Source: Kiloniellales bacterium (lineage in GTDB: Bacteria > Pseudomonadota > Alphaproteobacteria > Kiloniellales > JAKSBE01). Taken from it: a DNA stretch of 64,000 nt. The notes under the pieces are model-generated. The model saw only the letters and a list, made by a program, of their open reading frames with translations. It did no database searches and was not told the DNA's origin. Location: assembly GCA_030066685.1 (NCBI GenBank), contig JASJBF010000003.1:174576-238575 (forward strand). Reading direction: 5' to 3'. Shown here in pieces: positions 8,748-16,839 of this stretch (position 1 is its first letter; each line of letters starts with the position of its first letter). The position numbers and the translations under genes were made by a program.

Positions 8748-9218
8748 CTATTCCGCCGCATCGGTCTTTGGTGCCGCCCAGCGCCGCGCCGCCCGGTCGT
8801 CGCTGTCCCGGGCTTCGACCCACCGGCTGCCTTCGGCGGTCTCCTCCAGCTTCCAGAAGGGCGCCTTGGTCTTCAGCCAGTCGATCAGGAATTGGCAGGC
8901 CTCGAAGGCGGCTTCCCGGTGGGCGCTTGCGGTCGCGACCAGGACGATCTGGTCTCCCGGCTCCAGACGGCCGTAGCGGTGGACCACCAGGCTGGCCTCC
9001 AGGGGCCAGCGATCCCGGGCCTCGGCCTCGATCTCTGCCAGCATCCGCTCCGTCATCCCGGGATAGTGCTCCAGGGTCATCGCTCCGACCTCGCTGCCGC
9101 TGGAGAGGTCGCGGACCAGGCCGACGAAGACCGCCAGGCCGCCGACCTTGGGGTTGCCGGCGGTCAGGGCGGCCAGTTCGGCGCCCAGATCGAAGTCTTC
9201 GCGCTGGACCCGGATCAT
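8748..9218 (-). CDS. moaE: Molybdopterin synthase catalytic (large) subunit MoaE
   Basis: A 156-residue MoaE. It transfers sulfur from the MoaD thiocarboxylate to precursor Z (cPMP) to make molybdopterin. Family marks are VFVGLVRDLS, LEHYPGMTE, VHRYGRLEPGD, and the active-site block SAHREAAFEAC with LKTKAPFWKLE near residues 101-126. The start ATG at 9218 lies four bases after the moaD stop, so the two subunits are made from one message. The last 25 residues (ARDSDDRAARRWA) are variable. It closes the run mobB-moeA-moaD-moaE on the minus strand. Confidence 0.95.
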   Translation of the reverse strand: MIRVQREDFDLGAELAALTAGNPKVGGLAVFVGLVRDLSSGSEVGAMTLEHYPGMTERMLAEIEAEARDRWPLEASLVVHRYGRLEPGDQIVLVATASAHREAAFEACQFLIDWLKTKAPFWKLEETAEGSRWVEARDSDDRAARRWAAPKTDAAE

Positions 9219-9222
9219 GGCC

Positions 9223-9474
9223 TCAGCCCCCGGTCACCGGCGGGAACAGTGCGACCTCGTCGCCCGGGGACACCGGGTCGTCCGGACGGGCGAACTCCTG
9301 GTTGATCGCGACCTTGATGACCGAGAGGTCCGAGAGGGCCTCGGCATAGCCGCCGCCGCGCGACCTGATCCAGTCGAGCAGCTCCCGGACCGTGGTGACC
9401 TCGGGCGGGGGCGAGACCTCCTCCTCGCCGACCCCCGTCCTGGTCTTGAGCCAGGCGAAATACAACAGCTTCAT
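9223..9474 (-). CDS. moaD: Molybdopterin synthase sulfur-carrier (small) subunit MoaD
   Basis: An 83-residue ubiquitin-fold protein that starts MKLLYFAWLK and ends with the required Gly-Gly (VALFPPVTGG), which is adenylated and thiocarboxylated before sulfur donation to MoaE. The start ATG at 9474 shares its A with the moeA stop (TGATG), giving translational coupling. Upstream codons in the same frame, inside moeA, have no family sequence. The segment ISPGDEV-like VSPGDEVALFPP is typical of MoaD/ThiS. Confidence 0.94.
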   Translation of the reverse strand: MKLLYFAWLKTRTGVGEEEVSPPPEVTTVRELLDWIRSRGGGYAEALSDLSVIKVAINQEFARPDDPVSPGDEVALFPPVTGG

Positions 9475-10727
9475 CACGACACCTCGTTGAACGGCAGGAA
9501 CTCGACGCTGTCTCCGGGGGCGAGATCCGTCAAGTCCTCGGGCAGCTCGACCAGACCGTGCGACTCTACCATGGAGGACAGGATCCCCGCACCCTCCCGC
9601 GGGAACTTCCGCGCCACCCAGCCGCCCGCGCCGTCGGCCTCGAGGCGCACCCGCAGCCATTCCCGGCGGGCCTTCTTCTTGCGGTGGTGGAAGCCGGCGC
9701 GGACCGGGAAGCGGCGCGGCGCGACCTCGCTGGCCCCCATCAGGCGCAGGACCATGGGCCGGACCACGTTCATGAAGGTGACCATCACGGCGACCGGGTT
9801 GCCGGGCAGCCCGACGAAGGGCACCTGCCCGACCTGGCCGAAGGCGATCGGGCGGCCCGGCTTGATCGCCAGGCGCCAGAGGTGCAGGTGGCCCAGCGCC
9901 TCGACCGCCCGCTTGACGTGGTCTTCCTCGCCGACCGAGACGCCGCCGGAGGTGATGAGGAGATCGTGGTCGGCCGCCGCCTCGGCGAGGGCCGCCTCGA
10001 CCACGGCGGGGCGGTCCTCGAGTATGCCGAGGTCCCGGACCTCGCAGCCCAGGCCCTTGAGCAGGCCGAGCAACGCAAAGCGATTGGAGTCGTAGATGGC
10101 CCCGGGGTCGAGGGCAGCGCCCGGCTCGCGCAGCTCGTCGCCGGTCGAGAACAGCGCCACACGTAGCGGCGCGTAGACCAGGACCTCCCGGCGTCCGGCC
10201 GCCGCCGCCTGGCCGAGATCCTGTGCCCGCAGGCGCGCGCCCATGGCCAGGACCCGGTCACCGGCCTTGAAGTCCTCGCCGCGCAGCCGCCGGTTGGCGC
10301 CCGGCTTGATGCCCGGACGGATGACCACCGTGCCGTCCTCCTCGCGGCAGTCCTCCTGCATCATCACGGTGTCGGGGCCGGGCGGCATCTGGGCCCCGGT
10401 GAAGATCCGCGCCGCCCGGCCGCGGGCCAGAGGTGCCTCGGGCGGATGACCCGCGGTGATCCGCCCGGCGATCGGCAGCCGGGTCTCGGCCTCGGCCTTT
10501 AGGTCGTCGAAGTGGACCGCATAACCGTCGACGGCCGAGTTGTCCGTGGGCGGCAGGTCGTGGCTGGCGAAGATGTCCTCGGCCAGGATCCGGCCCAGGG
10601 CCTCGCCCAGAGGCAGCCGGCGCGGCGCGGTCACCGCGCCGGCCTTCTTGGCCAGCAGCGCCAGCGCCTCGGCCGTGGTCATCAGCCGGTCGCCGTGGGC
10701 GAAGCAATCGTCGCTCAACTGGGCCAT
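9474..10727 (-). CDS. moeA: Molybdopterin molybdotransferase MoeA
   Basis: A 417-residue MoeA, which inserts molybdate into adenylated molybdopterin. Marks in order: the N-terminal block LPPTDNSAVDGYAV, the second block ARIFTGAQMPPGPDTVMMQED, IYDSNRFALLGLL, the MoCF nucleotide-binding signature LITSGGVSVGEEDHVKRA, and KPGRPIAFGQVG with GLPGNPVAVMVTF. The C-terminal domain IV is present. The length matches the usual 400-420 residues. It lies 10 bases after mobB and overlaps moaD, so mobB-moeA-moaD-moaE form one transcription unit. Confidence 0.95.
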   Translation of the reverse strand: MAQLSDDCFAHGDRLMTTAEALALLAKKAGAVTAPRRLPLGEALGRILAEDIFASHDLPPTDNSAVDGYAVHFDDLKAEAETRLPIAGRITAGHPPEAPLARGRAARIFTGAQMPPGPDTVMMQEDCREEDGTVVIRPGIKPGANRRLRGEDFKAGDRVLAMGARLRAQDLGQAAAAGRREVLVYAPLRVALFSTGDELREPGAALDPGAIYDSNRFALLGLLKGLGCEVRDLGILEDRPAVVEAALAEAAADHDLLITSGGVSVGEEDHVKRAVEALGHLHLWRLAIKPGRPIAFGQVGQVPFVGLPGNPVAVMVTFMNVVRPMVLRLMGASEVAPRRFPVRAGFHHRKKKARREWLRVRLEADGAGGWVARKFPREGAGILSSMVESHGLVELPEDLTDLAPGDSVEFLPFNEVS

Positions 10728-10737
10728 GCCTTTCCCC

Positions 10738-11247
10738 TCAGGTGCCGGATCCGGCCAGGCCGCAATGGCGGATCACGAAGTCCGCGATCGCCTCGACGTC
10801 GTTCAGGTTCAGCAGCGGCCGGCCGGCCTCCGGCAGGTGCGCATCGCTGGCCACCGCGACGATGTGCGGGTCCCCGGTGCAGAGCAGGGGCTTGCCGAGG
10901 GCGGGCCGGTGGACCTCCAGCTTGTCGTGGCTCTGGCGCTTGAAGCCCTCGATCAGCAGCAGGTCGACCGCGGTCATGTGGCCGATCAGCTCATCGACGC
11001 TGGGCTCGGGCGCCTCGCGCAACTCGTGCATCAGGGCCCAGCGCCGGCCCGAGGTGACCAAAACCTCGCTGGCCCCCGCCGCCCGATGTTCATAGGAATC
11101 CTTTCCAGGCTTGTCGACGTCGAAAGTATGGTGGGCGTGCTTCATGGTCGAGACCCGCAGGCCGCGCCGGACCAGCGCCGGAATCAGGCGCACCACCAGG
11201 GTGGTCTTGCCGCTGCCGCTCCAGCCCGCCAGGCCGAAGACCTTCAT
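10738..11247 (-). CDS. mobB: Molybdopterin-guanine dinucleotide biosynthesis adaptor MobB
   Basis: A 169-residue P-loop GTPase with Walker A GWSGSGKTTLVVRLI at residues 8-22, followed by STMKHAHHTFDVDKPGKDSYEH and the LLLIEGFKRQ strand (Walker B region). MobB assists MobA in attaching GMP to the molybdenum cofactor and binds GTP. The product is cytoplasmic. The gene is first in the mobB-moeA-moaD-moaE run and is separated from pgsA upstream by 124 bases. No mobA is seen in the window. Confidence 0.93.
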   Translation of the reverse strand: MKVFGLAGWSGSGKTTLVVRLIPALVRRGLRVSTMKHAHHTFDVDKPGKDSYEHRAAGASEVLVTSGRRWALMHELREAPEPSVDELIGHMTAVDLLLIEGFKRQSHDKLEVHRPALGKPLLCTGDPHIVAVASDAHLPEAGRPLLNLNDVEAIADFVIRHCGLAGSGT

Positions 11248-11371
11248 GCCAAACTCCCGAACCGACCGAGATCCGGCCCTCAGAGAAGGCCAGGCGGGGC
11301 CCGGGTGTCAATCGCCGCGCGCCGGGTTCCGCGAGATGCGGAGGCGTCGGCGCGGCCGCCTGGCCGGTGCC

Positions 11372-11929
11372 CTAGTCTTCCAATGGCATGTGCTTCAGGC
11401 CGTGGCGCAGGTAATCGTAGCCGGTGATCAGGGTCAGGGCGGCGGCGATCCAGAGGCCCCACTCGCCGATGGCCTGAGTCGGCAGGACATCGGGGCCGTC
11501 GGTGCCGACGATAAGAAAGCCCAGGGCGAGCATCTGGATCCCGGTCTTCCACTTGGCGAGGCGGCTGACCGGCACCGAGACCTTGATCTCGGCGAGGTAT
11601 TCGCGCAGGCCCGAGACCAGGATCTCGCGGCAGAGGATGACCAGGGCCGGCAGCACCACCAGCCCCTCGACCCGCTGCGTGGCGACCAGCATCAGCAGCA
11701 CCGCGGCGACCAGCAGCTTGTCGGCGATCGGATCGAGGAAGCGCCCGAAGGCCGAGACCTGCTTGCGGTGCCGGGCGAAGTAGCCGTCGAAGTAGTCGGT
11801 GATCCCGGCGATCGCGAAGAGCGCGAGCGCGCCCCAGGAGGCCAGCGGCCGGTCCAGGTAGAACAGCAGGATCAGAAGCGGGATGATGCCGATCCGCGAC
11901 AGGGTCAGCATGTTCGGCAGGCTGGTCAT
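11372..11929 (-). CDS. pgsA: CDP-diacylglycerol-glycerol-3-phosphate 3-phosphatidyltransferase
   Basis: A 185-residue integral membrane enzyme that makes phosphatidylglycerol-phosphate from CDP-diacylglycerol and glycerol-3-phosphate. The CDP-alcohol phosphatidyltransferase signature DxxDGxxAR(x8)GxxxDxxxD is complete in the segment that starts DYFDGYFARHRKQ and ends GRFLDPIADK (about residues 45-70). The N-terminus SLPNMLTLSRIGIIP is characteristic. About four to five hydrophobic segments are visible. uvrC lies upstream on the same strand, a frequent pairing in proteobacteria, with 92 bases between them. Confidence 0.93.
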   Translation of the reverse strand: MTSLPNMLTLSRIGIIPLLILLFYLDRPLASWGALALFAIAGITDYFDGYFARHRKQVSAFGRFLDPIADKLLVAAVLLMLVATQRVEGLVVLPALVILCREILVSGLREYLAEIKVSVPVSRLAKWKTGIQMLALGFLIVGTDGPDVLPTQAIGEWGLWIAAALTLITGYDYLRHGLKHMPLED

Positions 11930-12021
11930 GGCCTTATCCTGCGCCTTTGCTCCTCAAGTTTCGGTTCGCTTGCCATCCCCTGGCGTTCTTCTAGCACAAA
12001 GCCAGGGCTCTGGCGTAACCG

Positions 12022-13917
12022 TCAGGAGGAATTCCTGAAGAAATCGTAGATTCGTCGCGCCACCGCGGCGGAGATCCCCGAGACCGCCTCGAGATCGGCC
12101 AGTCCGGCCCGGGACACTGCCTTCGCCGAGCCGAAATGCAGCAGCAGCGCCTTCTTGCGCTTGGCGCCGATGCCGGGGATCTCGTCAAGGGGCGACTGGC
12201 TGATCGCCTTGGCGCGTCCGGCCCGATGGCTGCCGATGGCGAAGCGATGGGCCTCGTCGCGCAGGCGCTGGATGAAGTAGAGCACAGGATCTCGCGGCTC
12301 CAGCAGCAGGGGCGGCTGCTCCGGAAGGAAGATCCGCTCGCGCCCGGCGTTGCGCTCCGGTCCCTTGGCGACGGCGACCAGGGCGACGTCGGTGACCCCG
12401 AGGTCAGCAAAGACCTCACACCCGGCGTTGAGCTGGCCCCGGCCGCCGTCCAGGATCACCAGGTCGGGCCACAGCGCGCCGCTGCGGTCCGGGTCCTCCT
12501 TCATCGCGCGCTCGAAACGCCGGCGCAGGACCTCGCGCATCATGGCGTAGTCGTCGCCCGGCACCGGATCGTCTTTGATCCGGAACTTGCGGTAGCTCGC
12601 CTTGATCAGGCCCTCGGTGCCGGCGACGATCATCGCGCCGTAGGGCTTGGTCCCGCCGAGGTGGCTGTTGTCGTAGACCTCGATCCGCTCCGGCAGGGCC
12701 TCCAGGCTCAGGGTCGCGGCCAGCTTCTCGAGCAGCTCGCGCTGGCTGGCGCTCTCCGCCAGGCGTCGGTCCAGGGCGTCGCGGGCGTTGCTCAGGGCGT
12801 GCTCGATCAGCTTGCGCTTGGCCCCGCGCTGCGGCACCAGCAGGCTCACCTTTCGGTCCGCGCGCTGGCTCAGCGCCTCGGCGAGGAGTGGCCGGTCGTC
12901 CGGTGCGTGGCTCAGGAGGACCAGCGGGGGCGTCGGCTTGTTGTCGTAGAACTGGGCGACGAAGGACGACAGCACGGCCTCGAGGCCCAGCTTGCGGTCG
13001 TGGCTGGGGAAATAGGCGCGGTTGCCGTAGTTGCGGCCGGCCCGGAAGAAGAAGACCTGGACGCAGGTCCGGCCGGCCTCCTGGCGGGCGGCGATGACGT
13101 CGGCGTCGTCGACTCCGGGCACGTTGATGTCCTGGTGCGACTGGATGTGGGACAGCGCCCGGATCCGATCGCGGATCAGGGCCGCGCTCTCGAAGTCCAA
13201 CCGGTCCGAGGCCTCCTGCATCTCGGCCGCGAGCTTGGTCTGCACCTCGCGGCTGCGCCCGGTGAGGAAGTCCTTGGCCTGGGCGACCAGCCGCCCGTAG
13301 TCCTCGGGCCCGATGCGGCCCACGCAGGGCGCGGCGCAACGCTTGATCTGGAACATCAGGCAGGGCCGGCTGCGGGCCGCGTAGACGGCATCGGAGCAGG
13401 ATCGCAGCAGGAAAGCCTTTTCCAGCGCGGTGATGGTGCGATTGACCGCGCCCGCCGAGGCGAAGGGGCCGAAATAGGCGCCGGGCCGGTTGTGGGCGCC
13501 CCGGTGCTTGGTGATCTGCGGCACCTGGTTGTCGCCGGTGATCAGGATGTAGGGGAAGGACTTGTCGTCGCGCAGCAGGACGTTGTAGCGCGGCATCAGC
13601 CGCTTGATCAGGTTGCTCTCCAGCAGCAGCGCCTCGACCTCGCTGTCGGTCGTCACGACCTCCAGGAGGGCGGTCTCGGCGACCATGCGCTGCAGCCGGT
13701 AGGGCAGTTTGTTGATCTGGGTGTAGGTGGTTACGCGCTTTTTGAGGTTGCGCGCCTTGCCGACGTAGAGCGCCTTGCCGCGGCGATCAAGCATGCGATA
13801 GACGCCGGGACCGTTCGGCAGGGTCTTGACCGCGGCCGAGATGGCTTCGATCCCGCGGCCCAGGGATTGCGCCTCGCCGCCGAGGTCCTCTGCCAAAGGC
13901 TCCTCGTCAGGCCCCAT
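12022..13917 (-). CDS. uvrC: Excinuclease ABC subunit C (UvrC)
   Basis: A 631-residue nucleotide excision repair endonuclease that makes both incisions around a UvrAB-marked lesion. The GIY-YIG nuclease (GPGVYRMLD, ALYVGKARNLKKR) makes the 3' cut; it is followed by a Cys-containing region, a UVR motif, the RNase H-like domain (IEVYDNSHLGG, LVILDGGRGQL) for the 5' cut, and two helix-hairpin-helix motifs (IPGIGAKRKKALL) at the C-terminus. ATG at 13917 is preferred because it leaves a short leader before the family core; the frame stays open to 14094 but that extension is low in family character. Length is close to the E. coli protein (610). Confidence 0.95.
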   Translation of the reverse strand: MGPDEEPLAEDLGGEAQSLGRGIEAISAAVKTLPNGPGVYRMLDRRGKALYVGKARNLKKRVTTYTQINKLPYRLQRMVAETALLEVVTTDSEVEALLLESNLIKRLMPRYNVLLRDDKSFPYILITGDNQVPQITKHRGAHNRPGAYFGPFASAGAVNRTITALEKAFLLRSCSDAVYAARSRPCLMFQIKRCAAPCVGRIGPEDYGRLVAQAKDFLTGRSREVQTKLAAEMQEASDRLDFESAALIRDRIRALSHIQSHQDINVPGVDDADVIAARQEAGRTCVQVFFFRAGRNYGNRAYFPSHDRKLGLEAVLSSFVAQFYDNKPTPPLVLLSHAPDDRPLLAEALSQRADRKVSLLVPQRGAKRKLIEHALSNARDALDRRLAESASQRELLEKLAATLSLEALPERIEVYDNSHLGGTKPYGAMIVAGTEGLIKASYRKFRIKDDPVPGDDYAMMREVLRRRFERAMKEDPDRSGALWPDLVILDGGRGQLNAGCEVFADLGVTDVALVAVAKGPERNAGRERIFLPEQPPLLLEPRDPVLYFIQRLRDEAHRFAIGSHRAGRAKAISQSPLDEIPGIGAKRKKALLLHFGSAKAVSRAGLADLEAVSGISAAVARRIYDFFRNSS

Positions 13918-14440
13918 GGCGGCGCGCTTGCCGCCCGCCGTGGGGTCCTTGATCCGTCGCTGTGCTTTCAAACCGGCCACAATCCTGTTCTGGCAAGCGT
14001 CGTCGAAGGCGTCAACGGCCCCTCGCGGTATCCGCCGAAGGGCGGCGGCGTCCGTCCGGGCACGGTTCCCGCCACCCCCGGAACAGCCATCCACGGAAAC
14101 TGTGGATAAAACTGTGCCTAAGTTGTTGGGCAGCCTAGCGCTTCCCAGCTAAACCAAGCCTTTCAACGAATTGCACATTTTTTGGGCATTTCAGGTAAGC
14201 AATTGACTCTTCTGGATTTTAGGGCTGTCAAGTCTTAACGTTCTGTTACAGGACGCTTTTCACCCCTTTTTTTGACTCGCTCCCGAAAGCCGACTGTCGG
14301 CTGTGCACAACTTCTCTACTTTCGGCTGTTCACTTCGGCTTAACCACAGGCTATACGCGATGACGCCGGGGGGCATAGCCAGCCTTCCCTAAGCTCTAGT
14401 GTGGTGGATCCTAGATACAACGAACTTAGGATCCACCACA
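13918..14440. other. 523-bp non-coding region upstream of uvrC with DnaA-box-like sites
   Basis: From about 14100 to 14350 the DNA is markedly more AT-rich than its neighbours and no gene is seen. It holds a perfect DnaA box (TTATCCACA, minus strand, 14109-14101), one-mismatch versions TTGTGCACA (minus, 14310-14302) and TTAACCACA (plus, 14340-14348), a short inverted repeat ATCCAC/GTGGAT (14089-14107), and TTAA-N7-TTAC (from 14235), close to the CtrA site TTAA-N7-TTAA. It must also carry the uvrC promoter. Whether it is a replication origin or simply a promoter is open. Confidence 0.45.
14101..14109 (-). promoter_or_regulatory. Perfect DnaA-box sequence
   Basis: The minus strand reads TTATCCACA, identical to the high-affinity E. 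coli DnaA box. A 9-mer in AT-poor DNA is unlikely but not impossible by chance; two near-matches lie within 240 bases on the right. Confidence 0.45.
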
Positions 14441-14444
14441 CTAG
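14396..14444. repeat. Perfect 18-bp inverted repeat overlapping the folB stop
   Basis: The left arm (14396-14413, begins CTAGTGTGGTGG) and right arm (14427-14444) are exact reverse complements of 18 bases, with a 13-base spacer. The folB stop codon (14443-14441, minus strand) lies inside the right arm. Neither side is followed by a T-tract, so it is not a textbook rho-independent terminator. It could be a strong hairpin at the folB 3' end, a palindromic dispersed element, or a protein site. Confidence 0.75.
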
Positions 14445-14863
14445 CCCTTGGCGGGATGGCGCCTTTCGATCTCGATCCCGACCCCGGCCGCCTCGGAAAC
14501 CAGATCCAGCTTCTCGATGCGGACCCGGACGGCGAGGATGCGCGGGTGCACGAAGCAGGCCTGCGCCAGCCGTTCCGCGAGGGATTCCAGGAGACGGAAC
14601 TCGCTCTCCAGGGAAAGGCGCCGGACCTCGGCCACGATCTCGGTATAGTCGACGACTTCGGTGATCCGGTCCTTCTTCACCCGCCGCGGCTCGATCTCCA
14701 TGTCGAGGTTGATCGCCAGACGCTGACGGTTGCGCCGTTCCGCCTTGGTGAGGCCGATACGGCACGGCAGCTGCAGGTCCCGGATGAAGATGCGCTGGCC
14801 GCCGGCCCGGGCCTGCGGCTCAGCCGGCGCTTCGAGCGACGCGCCGTTCTTGCTTTGACTCAT
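14441..14863 (-). CDS. folB: Dihydroneopterin aldolase FolB
   Basis: A 140-residue folate-pathway enzyme that cleaves dihydroneopterin to 6-hydroxymethyl-dihydropterin and glycolaldehyde. After an Ala/Glu-rich leader of about 22 residues come IFIRDLQLPCRIGLTKAERR, NLDMEIEP, EVVDYTEIVAEV, LLESLAERLAQACF and VRIEKLDLVSEA, which follow the FolB pattern including the pterin-binding Glu and active-site Lys region. The start ATG overlaps the stop of the upstream SDR gene (ATGA), so the two are coupled. The stop codon is inside a perfect inverted repeat. The product forms cytoplasmic oligomers. Confidence 0.9.
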   Translation of the reverse strand: MSQSKNGASLEAPAEPQARAGGQRIFIRDLQLPCRIGLTKAERRNRQRLAINLDMEIEPRRVKKDRITEVVDYTEIVAEVRRLSLESEFRLLESLAERLAQACFVHPRILAVRVRIEKLDLVSEAAGVGIEIERRHPAKG

Positions 14864-15645
14864 GAGGAAGAAATTCCGGGAACCATCCAGCCCAGGTGCT
14901 GTCCGCCGTCGAGCGCGATCATCTGGCCGGTGACCGACTTGGCGGCGATCAGGAACTGCAGCGCCGTGCAGATTTCCTCGGGATCGGTGCCGCGGCCGAG
15001 CGGCATCTTGGCCGCGGCGCGCTCGAAGCTCTCTTGGCTCTGGCCGCGTTCGGGCATGGCGTAGCCCGGGCCGATGCCGTTGATCCGGATCCTGGGCGCC
15101 AGGGCGAGGGCGAGCGAGCGCGTGAGGGTCCAGAGCCCGCTCTTCGACAGGGTATAGGTCGCGAAGTTCGGGGTCAGGTTGAGGACTCGTTCGTCCAGGA
15201 TGTTGATCACCAAGCCGCCGGCGTCCTCCGGCAGCGCGTCGGCGAAGGCCTGGGTCAGACGGAAGGGTGCGCGCAGGTTGATCTCCATGTGGAAGTCCCA
15301 GTTGGCGCGCGTCGCAGAACCGATGCGGTCGGACTCGTAGACCGCGGCGTTGTTGACCAGCAGGCCCAACGGTCCGAGGGCCCGGACCGCGCGCGGCACC
15401 AGGTCTGCAGTCTCCGCCTCCTCGGCCAGATCGGCCGCCAGGGCGGTGGCGCGCCCTCCGGCGGCCTCGATCTCCGCAACCAAGGCTTGGGCCGCCGCCT
15501 CGGATCGATTGTGGTGCACGGCCAAGGCCCAGCCGTCTGCCGCCAGACTCCGACAGATCGCCAGACCGATCCTTTGCGCGCCGCCGGTGACGAGGGCCGC
15601 CCGCGGGTAGCTGTCGGGATGTCGAGGAAGTTCCGATGCCGTCAT
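14860..15645 (-). CDS. SDR-family oxidoreductase resembling FolM/pteridine reductase
   Basis: A 261-residue short-chain dehydrogenase. The cofactor motif is TGGAQRIGLAI, with the Arg typical of NADPH-dependent pteridine reductases (TGxxxRIG), and the catalytic Tyr/Lys are in TYTLSKSGLW. The usual catalytic Ser is replaced by Asp in INILDERVL, and the end carries LDGGQHLGW; both features match FolM (dihydromonapterin reductase) and PTR1. It overlaps folB by ATGA, which supports a role in reduced pterin or folate supply. ATG at 15645 is preferred over an open frame to 15681 because it gives a normal short leader. A generic SDR remains possible. Confidence 0.78.
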   Translation of the reverse strand: MTASELPRHPDSYPRAALVTGGAQRIGLAICRSLAADGWALAVHHNRSEAAAQALVAEIEAAGGRATALAADLAEEAETADLVPRAVRALGPLGLLVNNAAVYESDRIGSATRANWDFHMEINLRAPFRLTQAFADALPEDAGGLVINILDERVLNLTPNFATYTLSKSGLWTLTRSLALALAPRIRINGIGPGYAMPERGQSQESFERAAAKMPLGRGTDPEEICTALQFLIAAKSVTGQMIALDGGQHLGWMVPGISSS

Positions 15646-15715
15646 TGCTGCAAGATGGCAGAAGGTCGGGCGCTGCGGCAAGCGGCTCCGCGTCGGCGCC
15701 CGTTGCAGGAGCGGG

Positions 15716-16483
15716 CTACAAGCGCTCCCCGCCCTGCAGTGGCGAGAACTTCACGGCCAGAATTCCGCGGGACCGCAGCCGTCCCTCGCTGGATTTCTCG
15801 ACCAGGGTGAGGACCTGGCTTCTGTCGAGGGGACCGAGCGGGACGATCATGCGGCCTCCGGGCCGCAGCTGCCGGAGCAGGGGGTCCGGGAGGTGGTTCA
15901 GGGCCTCCTTGACGATGATGACGTCGAAGGGTGCGGCCTCCGACCAGCCGTAATAGCCGTCGCCGGCACGGACCTGAACGCGGCCGTAGCCGAGGTCCTC
16001 GAGAATGCCGTCCGCGCGCCGCGCCAGGAACTCGATCACCTCCACGCTGAAGACCTCGGAGGCCAGCTCGGCCAGGACGGCGGCGTGGTAGCCCGCACCG
16101 GTCCCGGTCTCGAAGACCCGGTCGTCCGGTTGAATGTCCGCAAGGTGGGTCATCAGGGCGACCAGGAAGGGGGCGGCGATGTTCTGGTCCTCGGTGACCG
16201 GCAGGGGTGTCGGCAGATAGGCGAAGGGACGCAGCTCGTCGGGCAGGAAGGCGTGGCGCGGCACCCGCGCCATGGCCTCGAGCACCTTCGGGTGAAGTTG
16301 GGATATGCCGGTCTCGGGAGCGGTCGCGCGGGTCTCGGCCTCGATAATTCGGACCATCTCCTGGCGCTGGTGGTCGGCATCGACTGGCTCCTCGGCCATG
16401 GCGACCGTGGCCGGCCCCAGGCCCAGTGCCAAGGCGTAGCCGAGACTGGCGGCCGCGAGGGTGCGTATGGCGGCGGTTTTCAT
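15716..16483 (-). CDS. Protein-L-isoaspartate O-methyltransferase family protein, exported
   Basis: A 255-residue PCMT-like SAM-dependent methyltransferase. The SAM motif is VFETGTGAGYHAAVLAEL, followed by VFSVEVIEFLARRA and the post-motif LRPGGRMIVPLG. The substrate loop RHAFLPDELRPFAYLPTPLPV and the QNIAAPFLVALMT block are as in PCMT. Unusually it begins with a Sec-type signal peptide (MKTAAIRTLAAASLG to AMA before EEP), so it should act in the periplasm, where SAM is not normally available. ATG at 16483 gives the signal peptide; an upstream in-frame ATG at 16642 would bury it. It would repair or mark isoaspartyl residues if active. Confidence 0.82.
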   Translation of the reverse strand: MKTAAIRTLAAASLGYALALGLGPATVAMAEEPVDADHQRQEMVRIIEAETRATAPETGISQLHPKVLEAMARVPRHAFLPDELRPFAYLPTPLPVTEDQNIAAPFLVALMTHLADIQPDDRVFETGTGAGYHAAVLAELASEVFSVEVIEFLARRADGILEDLGYGRVQVRAGDGYYGWSEAAPFDVIIVKEALNHLPDPLLRQLRPGGRMIVPLGPLDRSQVLTLVEKSSEGRLRSRGILAVKFSPLQGGERL

Positions 16484-16839
16484 GTCACGGACTCTAAGGC
16501 ATAGGACCGGGTCTTTGCCATAGGCCGGGCCACCAGGGGAGTCCCGCCGTGGCGGAACGGCCCGTTCCAGGGAGCTCGCGCCCAATTCGCAAGTAAAGAC
16601 CGGATGTAAAGCAAGGTAAATATTTGTTACAAATAAATACACTTATTAATAGTCGCTTCATATAGATTAGGCTATCAACAGAGGCACTTGAGGCGAGCCG
16701 GAAGTGCGGCAGTTCCGAGGCTCATCGCAAGGACTGGCGTCCCAGCGGCGGCTCCATCCGGAGTTCGCCACCGCTGAGCCCGACTGACGACTGCCGTTTC
16801 TGCTCCGGTCCGCCCGTCGACGCTACGGGGACGGACACC
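16484..16839. other. Divergent intergenic region with a perfect 15-bp palindrome
   Basis: No gene is seen. The segment 16590-16680 is AT-rich and must hold promoters for the exported methyltransferase (leftward) and the PilJ-like sensor gene (rightward). TATTTGTTACAAATA at 16621-16635 is a perfect palindrome with 7-bp arms about a central base, a good size for a dimeric repressor or FNR/CRP-like protein. Confidence 0.5.

Noticed and set aside
14340-14440. Short open frames running through the inverted repeat downstream of folB
   Set aside because: They start inside folB in other frames and have no coding character past its stop.
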